Origin: Sanghuangporus weigelae
Lineage: Eukaryota; Basidiomycota; Agaricomycetes; Hymenochaetales; Hymenochaetaceae
Assembly (NCBI GenBank): GCA_033182465.1
Contig: CP137319.1
Span: forward strand, 2,728,001-2,792,000
Reading direction: 5' to 3'
Length of the DNA: 64,000 nucleotides
Below the pieces are notes generated by a model. It did no database searches. It was not told the origin of the DNA and saw nothing but the letters and a program-made list of their open reading frames with translations. This document shows, in pieces, positions 58,345 to 64,000 of the stretch. Position numbers and translations under genes: made by a program. The first letter of the stretch is position 1. Every line of letters starts with the position of its first letter.

Positions 58345-58370
58345 CTCAGTCGTAGTAATAGTAGACGACT
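58345..58370. repeat. 26-bp direct repeat, copy 1
   Basis: Begins CTCAGTCGTAG and ends TAGACGACT; identical to 58451-58476. The arms pair only over AGTCGT/ACGACT in this copy. Confidence 0.85.
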
Positions 58371-58445
58371 CTGTGTATTCACCTTTTGTAATTCTACATG
58401 ACAATATAGTGAATTCTATGAAAGGAATGATATAAGAGAAGGGTC

Positions 58446-58484
58446 CTCACCTCAGTCGTAGTAATAGTAGACGACTGAGGTGAG
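58446..58484. repeat. Perfect 14-bp inverted repeat (hairpin) containing 26-bp repeat copy 2
   Basis: Arms CTCACCTCAGTCGT and ACGACTGAGGTGAG are exact reverse complements around the 11-nt loop AGTAATAGTAG. Copy 2 of the 26-bp repeat is 58451-58476. Confidence 0.88.
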
Positions 58485-59289
58485 TGGCATGCGCAGTAGA
58501 TGTTGATATAGGTTGTGTCAGCCGCAGCATGACATAATAGGTGAAGAGCAAGAAAAAGAAAAAGAAATCTACACGTGATCGACAAAGAGCCATTTACGGA
58601 GAAAGGAGTCAAAGGACTCAAGAACAAAAGTCAAGTCGCACAGTTGAGAAGAATGCCATATCTTCAACAGAGTGAGAGTATGACAGACTCGAGTTGCATA
58701 TGTTTGTGCCCGTTGCTCAGACTCCCGAGTCTGGAGTGTCACATCTCCGAGTCGGAGTCGAGGTTAGGACGAGAACCATGGCAGAAAACAAAAACTACAG
58801 TACAATACAAGTACACATCGACACGACCACGTGACAGTAACTTATAATCTGTGACGTGACTCGGACTCTGTCGGAGCCAGCCTCTATTGTGTACTGTACA
58901 TAGATCTAGTCGGAGCCCATATGTGGCTGATGCCAACAACAACTACTCATAGCCCGTCCTTTACTTGTTCCTAACCGATCTCCATGATACAGTATCTAAT
59001 GCTCGAACAGTGTGCTTTATAGAGATTATCGGTTTATTATTAGTTCTGTGGTTTAATGGTTCCTTTTCCGGAAACAATTTGTTCTTCTGCTCGGACCTGT
59101 TAGAACTTCATTTTGATGAAGCATTCTGCTATGATCGACTGTCATTAACTCGTTCGAGCCGTTTATAGTGGGTTTACGAACCACTTTGCTTGTCGAGCAA
59201 GTTCTCGCTATCTTTTCCCCGTACACCATCATGTCCTCCACTGCCTCTACCTTTCTTCCTCGATACGCACAGGCGTGGAGTACATCACG

Positions 59290-59960
59290 CAAAGATGGCA
59301 TCTCCGAACTACAGCACTTCCTGTATCGGCGACAAGAAAAGGGCAAGGCACACGACTGTACGCAGACTCGACGAAGCCCGCTGCAACCTCATGCACGTTA
59401 GACAAGGTACCTCGAGCGGCGTGTTAATCCTGTATCAAGTCTACGGGGTCATATGTATCACGATCAAGCAGATAGATCTTGCGGAGCCGCCCAAGAAGGA
59501 TCTGCTTATCAACGTGATCCTCGTAATTTACGCTCGAGTCGTTATCCCATTATCGTTAACTACATCGACAACTTCTTGCGGATGAACGAACTGCGGTGGT
59601 ATGAGTATATGGAATGTGGTTAGCTCACGAACGTTGTCACTGCATGTCTGATTACGGACGCCGAGATTGTTGCTGTAATCAAGGAGACGTTCCAGGTGTG
59701 GAGCACCTCCATCGTCGTGATATCAAGAACGATGATATCATTTTTTGGATGACAGGTGGCATCGAGCCCAGTGAGTTAATGCTTCAATGAAAGGCTTCAA
59801 TGTATTAATGCCACTATGTTGTTCAGCCTGCTTCTGCTTCAGCACACAGATCTCAGACCCGGTACATGCAAAACGCATTCCGATGGTTGGTATTATGTAC
59901 TGGAGGTCTCATAGTGTGAATCGTCAATGCAAGGCATTTGTTCGAACAAATAAACTGCGA
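59290..59960 (+). pseudogene. STE20/PAK-type protein kinase pseudogene
   Basis: Derived from a p21-activated (STE20-like) kinase domain. In order: RQGTSSGVLILYQV (glycine-loop remnant), CITIKQIDLAEPPKKDLLIN (ATP lysine), then a frame change to SRYPIIVNYIDNFLRMNEL, YEYMECG followed by a TAG, LTNVVTACLITDAEIVAVI, KETFQVPGVEHLHRRDIKND (the HGVI segment before HRD is deleted), and after an intron QISDPVHAKRIPMVG and IMYWR. The DFG region and the whole C-lobe end are missing. At least one intron is retained in place, so it arose by DNA duplication and not by reverse transcription. The closeness to PAK sequence (ISDPVHAKR) shows the parent clearly. Confidence 0.82.
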
Positions 59961-60414
59961 TTGGCAACTCTTTTGCAAATAGACCCTTGCCTTGTAAATA
60001 TAGCAACATTGTGACCGGACCCTGAATCCGGTGCGAATTGGATCGGGTAAGAGATTTGCATCTCAGACGTTCTCGTCAGACTGCAGGGCAGAAAGAGAGC
60101 GTACCCCGGTCTACTCAATCACAGAAATACGAAGACCTGCTGCCCGAAAGTGCTCCTGCTGCATTGAAAAAGTACGATGCATCGCTGCCAAATGTAGAAG
60201 ATTACGCGCGCTACTGGAAATGTCCAAACGCATCTGTGGGTCGATGCTCTGGTTAAGTGAGCAAAATATCTGGAATCGTACTCTTCCATTCTCCGCTAGC
60301 GAGATGAGTCGCTGCGTTTTTATTCATTCTTTTCTTATTTGTTTTCTTGATTTTTTACGAGGTCCGGATTTCGTCATGATATTTGCACCATTTAACCGAA
60401 TAAAGGTTATCGTG
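59961..60414. other. Intergenic, unassigned frame
   Basis: A plus frame at 60038-60256 contains LPESAPAALKKYDASLPNVE, which looks protein-like but matches nothing I know. The rest is the 3' flank of the DHA2-type transporter. Confidence 0.4.
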
Positions 60415-62316
60415 CTATTCGTGTACAAGAGGTATTTCGCTGACTCCGAAAAATAGTAGAACAACATTCACCGCGCTGATGGCCGCGATGACCGCAAACA
60501 TCCTACCAAATCCGCTTCTCAAGCAATACAAATCCGCACTGCTTTGCTCACCGCGAGCTTCAATCACTGATTTAATAGTTGTATTCGTCACGATCTGAAA
60601 AGGTATCCTATCAGCATACAAGTGACGAGTCAAACGTCAGACCTCACGTTCAGATTCTCGTCAACTTGTGACTTCTGTGCCCTGCAAGCAGAAAGGAATA
60701 CTTCCAGGAGAGATCCTGACAAAGCAGTCCCTACCACCCCTCCGAGGGATTTGGACACTGTAAGTAGTTTCGTAAATCAGTCGTAGTCCATACAAAACGA
60801 TACGAACTACATTCACAACTGTAATAACTAGTTAATTCAGCAATATCATTAGGCTCACTTGAAGCAAGAATGACGACAATGGAGATTGCACTGAGGAGCT
60901 GTGATCCGAAAGTCGACGGGAAACTGCTCAACGCTTCCAATATCATGTCGAACGGAGCCTGGGGCGGAAAGACGCTGATTGACGCGAATGCTACAGGCCC
61001 CATGGTAGTAAAAAATGCTCCAAGAAACATCATACGTTTGTATTTGCCACTTCTTGATATGCGTAGTCCCGCTATAAGAGTGGCAAGGACGGCTGCCACG
61101 GATACAGGCGTCATGTATGCACCAGCTACAGTAGCCGAAGCTTGACTGATCGAAGTCGCAAAAAGTGGAATATTGTATAGGATGGACTGGTGCACCATCG
61201 ATGAAACGCATGTAATCAAAATTGTTGGTGTGATGTTCCTCGATCTTAGATGACGAAGACGAACTATGGGCTTCCCTGTGAATGCGTATGCAAAACAAAG
61301 CCCGACAGTTGCTAGTAGTCCAATGCATCCAAGGGAAAGGCAGACAGTCCTTGATAACCCAAGCGTGGAGGAAGCTCCAGAGAGGCTGAGGTAAAATGCC
61401 GTCATGCTGATCGTGACAAGGATGTATACAACGACGTCTGGAAATATAGGCAGCAAAGTGCGACTAGGCAGTTGCACCTGATTTAGTATTGCTTCTCCTT
61501 CATGAAAGCCGTAGCTTGCCGCAGTCGCTGAAATTATTCCAAGAGGGATTTGGGCATAAAACACGGCCCTCCATGTGAGCTGATCGGCTACCCATCCACC
61601 AATGGGTCCCCCTGCTGACATAGCGATCTGCATGCACTATCAGACCATTTAAAATCGCATGAACTTCAGCACGACTCACCCCGGCAATAAGTTTTCCGAT
61701 ACTATGCCACAATGCTCTCGACTTCAAAGGAACAGTTTCTATACGTTCGTGACATGAGTTAAATGAAGAAGGCAGACATTTTGCAGTAACGAACCTGATA
61801 GAATGACCGAAATCATTACGCTGAGGCCACCAAGCCCAAACCCTGCTATTGCCCTTCCTATAAATATTCCAGGGATAGATGTAACTGTCGCACATGTAAG
61901 ACTGCCCAAAGTATAGAGCAAACAGGCAGCGATTGTGATTAGCCTTCTTCCATAGACATCGGAGCTTCTGCCGCAGATCAATGTTGACGATGCAGAAGAG
62001 ATGAGGAAAGTCGTCCCTAAGAAAAGCGACATGGACTCTTTCGAGAACTCTTTGCCTATCGCGGGACCGACAGTTGCAACGACGGTGACTAAAAGCCAAA
62101 TAAATATAACTCGGCGGAAGACAATGAAGTATCTTAGTAAACCGTACCCTCAAGACCAGATACGAAAGTCAAGAAGCCAACACACAGAGCAGTTTTGAAA
62201 AAACGCGCTCCATCGATGCAGGAGGTGTCCCCAGAGCTGAGAGATAATAGCGAAGTTTCCTCTTGAGTCCGGTCAGAAATTTCCACCGATGAAGATTGGC
62301 AGGTAAGAACAACCAT
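60415..62316 (-). CDS. DHA2-type MFS multidrug/toxin exporter
   Basis: Likely 14-helix proton-coupled exporter. ATG at 62316 (MVVLTCQSSSVEISDRTQ). Splices verified: SGLE-VTVVATVGPAIGKEF, ILS-ETVPLKSRALWHSIGKLIAG, then IAMSAGGPIGGWVADQLTWR, AVFYAQIPLGIISATA. Motifs: CGRSSDVYGRR (the loop 2-3 motif), GRAIAGFGLGGLSVM, GGPIGGW and WRAVFYAQIPLG (DHA2-type). A long helix-rich exon follows (ISMTAFYLSLSGASS, ILITCVSSMVHQSILYNIP, AVLATLIAGLRISRSGKYKR), then SKSLGGVVGTALSGSLLE and a last exon ending FFGVSEIPLVHE at 60415. One splice near 60780-60840 is not fully resolved. Substrates of such carriers range from fungicides to self-made metabolites. Confidence 0.83.
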
Positions 62317-62376
62317 TACTGCTGAAAAAAGCCAGATCTGAAATGATATGGATTCAAGACACGATCTCGCATTGAG

Positions 62377-62383
62377 ATTTATA
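62377..62383 (-). promoter_or_regulatory. TATA box of the MFS exporter gene
   Basis: TATAAAT on the minus strand, about 60 bp upstream of the ATG at 62316. Confidence 0.55.
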
Positions 62384-62923
62384 ACCTATTCACTCGCGAA
62401 TCGATAACATCAGTACTGTGGTCGCTCTCAACCACATGCAACAAGCGCCCGAAAGAATATCCAGCCACATCCAGCCACAGAGAATACGATCAAGATGGAA
62501 GCTAGGAATTTTGTTCGGAACGTTTTGGTTGAACATGTTGATGTACAGAATATAAAATATTGTTGGCAGGAGATGTGAACTGAGAAGCCTTATAGGTACT
62601 TCATCAAACCAAACTACTGAGGACGCGTCGCAACATGACACGTGGAACCCTCCAGCGTGACCCCGGAAACCCCTTTTCATCCTCTGGCATCGCCATATTT
62701 GGCCGCTCTTCTTATTACGTCGAATAACCCATGAGCTTCTCTTCTCTCCTTCTAATGGCGAATCCAATGACTCTCTTTTCTGTCCAGCCTTCGCGCAATG
62801 ATAGCATCACTCATGATAGTCTTACATGTGCGAATGTCCAAACTTTAACTCTGTCTATTTTCACATTCGAGCAACTTTCACTGGTTGTGAAAGACTTGAT
62901 TCAACCGCGCACCCTGAGCTCCG
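62384..62923. other. Divergent promoter region between exporter and P450
   Basis: A gap of about 600 bp between the starts of the DHA2-type exporter (-) and the second P450 (+). The minus frame 62390-62767 (about 125 codons) has no family match. No TATA box for the P450 was identified. Confidence 0.45.
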
Positions 62924-64000
62924 ATGTCGTACTACCTCGCGACGATCTCTGCTTTCTTCGTCCTCCTGCTGGCCAAGTATCCAGATAGGTATATTGGTAC
63001 CCGGCCACGCAAAGACCTTCCTGGACCGAAAGGCCTCCCGATATTTGGGAACCTCCTTCAAATCATTCCAAATATCAAACGGATGATTTTTTGGATGGAT
63101 ACCATGGGCGCATTGTATGGTCCGCTGTATACATTCACCATGCCTAGCTGGGGCAGATGTATAGTGGTGAATCATCCCAGTTGGCTTGAACACATTCGTA
63201 AGAGTAAGTTGTATATTGACGTGTGTCTAGTCGCAGATAGCACTAAAGCAAACTATAGGTGACACAGTGGTCTACACTAAAGGAATTGCGACACTTGCAA
63301 TATTCAAGGAGTTTCCCGGACCCATGAGCCCGTTTGCGACAGACGGCACATCATGGCGCTCATGCCGCAAGCTCATATCGTAAAATTCATCTTCTGGCAC
63401 AATCGTCCAACGATCTGACCAACGGACTTTAAGGCCCATTTTTTCAGTGAAAAACTTTAATATACAAGTCTCCACGGCGATGAATGAGGTAAACTCACTC
63501 CGATCGAGCATTTCTCAGCTAACAACTGGCTAGATCATCCCGATTGCTGTGGACATGCTCCTCTCCGCAGCAGATGCGAGAGTTCAATTTGATTGGAACA
63601 GTAGGCAAACATTTCGGACTGCAATATCGTCATCATGCTTAAGAATCTTGATGCAGACTTCAGTGGGCGTGTTGCAATCTCTCTGCTGTATCGCATGGCT
63701 TTCGGACTGGATCCGGAAACCATCAACCCTGACTATAAGTGTCTTAATGAACCTGATGCTTTGGTTGCAGCAATGCATGAATGTAACACTACGTCGAGCG
63801 GGTAAGCCCTTACATTCTGCTCTGAAATGCGTCATAATTTCTATTATTCAGGCGCCTGTACAATCCTATATGGAAAATCACCGACAAGGTTTTCGCATTT
63901 TTGACTTTGCGAAGGTTCATATGCTAAACTTTAGTAGCTTTGCGGAACACAACGTCGGTTCAAGAATGCTCGAGCCGTGCTCTATGATACAGCGGGCTCT
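62924..64000 (+). CDS. Cytochrome P450, N-terminal part (cut by window end)
   Basis: ATG at 62924 (MSYYLATISAFFVLLLAKYP), a membrane anchor, then the hinge RKDLPGPKGLPIFGNLLQII. Exons join as VNHPSWLEHIRK-SDTVVYTKGIATL, PFATDGTSWRSCRKLIS-PIFSVKNFNIQVSTAM (helix C W-R-x-x-R), NE-IIPIAVDMLLS, DWN-NFSGRVAISLLYRMAFG and NPIWKITDK. The pattern resembles fungal fatty-acid-omega-hydroxylase-like P450s (CYP52/63/5150-type). The I-helix, ExxR and haem loop lie beyond the right edge. In the last 120 bp the frame after WKITDKVFAF meets a TAA (63926-63928), while another frame continues FDFAKVHMLNFSSFAEHN, so a splice or a lesion lies there. Confidence 0.8.

Larger units (their letters stand above)
57705..59289. 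other. Intergenic with small repeats, no gene recognised
   Basis: Contains two exact copies of a 26-bp repeat (58345-58370 and 58451-58476), the second inside a perfect hairpin, and a repeated TTTTGTAATTCT at about 58335 and 58384. No coding family was recognised. Confidence 0.5.

Noticed and set aside
59290-59960. Processed (retrotransposed) origin for the PAK pseudogene
   Set aside because: An intron-like segment with GTGAGT and AG ends separates the catalytic-loop and ISDPVHAKR parts, so it was copied as DNA.
60855-61328. Minus-strand frame of 157 codons, and the plus frame 60870-61145
   Set aside because: Both are shadows of the long exporter exon.
61500-62153. Minus-strand frame of 217 codons overlapping the DHA2-type exporter
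   Set aside because: Shadow of the real exporter exons in another frame; the exporter frame carries all family motifs.
1-64000. CRISPR arrays, tRNA or rRNA genes, bacterial-type mobile elements
   Set aside because: No regularly spaced repeats, no cloverleaf or rRNA-like sequence noted by eye; the window is eukaryotic. A tRNA scan was not possible here.

Overview
The window looks like a stretch of a filamentous basidiomycete (Agaricomycete) chromosome. Genes are spaced on both strands and cut by many short GT-AG introns of about 45-65 nt. Several protein families are ones I know mainly from mushroom-forming fungi: membrane proteins of the DUF6533 and DUF6534 type, a fungal protein-kinase-like family, UstYa-like proteins, expanded P450s and caffeate-type O-methyltransferases. 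There is no rRNA, no recognisable tRNA, no CRISPR array and no bacterial-style operon. Start and stop calls were made by joining exons by eye, so internal exon borders are approximate unless stated.

Layout, left to right. 1.8-4.2 kb: GH27 alpha-galactosidase (+). 5.25-6.67 kb: protein-kinase-like gene (-). 8.5-10.5 kb: C2H2 zinc-finger protein (-). 11.3-12.0 kb: non-autonomous hAT-like element, copy 1. 13.9-14.4 kb: small hypothetical protein (-). 16.0-16.6 kb: decayed Copia-type retrotransposon fragment (-). 16.8-18.3 kb: paraoxonase-like calcium-dependent esterase (+). 19.1-20.5 kb: thioesterase-like hotdog protein (+). 21.0-23.2 kb: cytochrome P450 (+). 23.7-25.7 kb: monocarboxylate-type MFS carrier (-). 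28.2-30.0 kb: DUF6534-type membrane protein (+). 31.2-32.5 kb: a second type of multi-pass membrane protein, probably broken (-). 32.7-33.7 kb: proline iminopeptidase pseudogene (+). 34.1-34.6 kb: UstYa-like relic (+). 35.1-36.9 kb: sirtuin with a long acidic tail (+). 37-40 kb: gene-poor, with a degenerate duplication. 40.4-41.7 kb: isopenicillin-N-synthase-like dioxygenase pseudogene (-). 41.9-43.6 kb: unidentified broken reading frames (+). 44.0-46.0 kb: sugar transporter (-). 47.6-48.1 kb: DUF6533-type relic (-). 48.3-48.9 kb: hAT-like element, copy 2. 50.0-50.8 kb: truncated O-methyltransferase (+). 52.5-53.9 kb: DUF6533-type gene (-). 55.7-57.7 kb: intact O-methyltransferase (+). 59.3-60.0 kb: STE20/PAK kinase pseudogene (+). 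60.4-62.3 kb: DHA2-type MFS exporter (-). 62.9 kb to the right edge: a second P450 (+), cut by the window end.

The enzymes (two P450s, O-methyltransferase, thioesterase, paraoxonase-like esterase, and relics of a 2-oxoglutarate dioxygenase, UstYa-like protein and S33 peptidase) and three MFS carriers are of the kinds found around fungal specialised metabolism. No polyketide, peptide or terpene backbone enzyme is visible, and many accessory genes are broken, so I read this as an accessory region in decay and not as a defined cluster. The strongest non-genic signal is the pair of nearly identical hAT-like elements. Each has exact 8-bp target-site duplications and arrays of GTATACG-like motifs near its ends, and a palindrome loop is in opposite orientation in the two copies.
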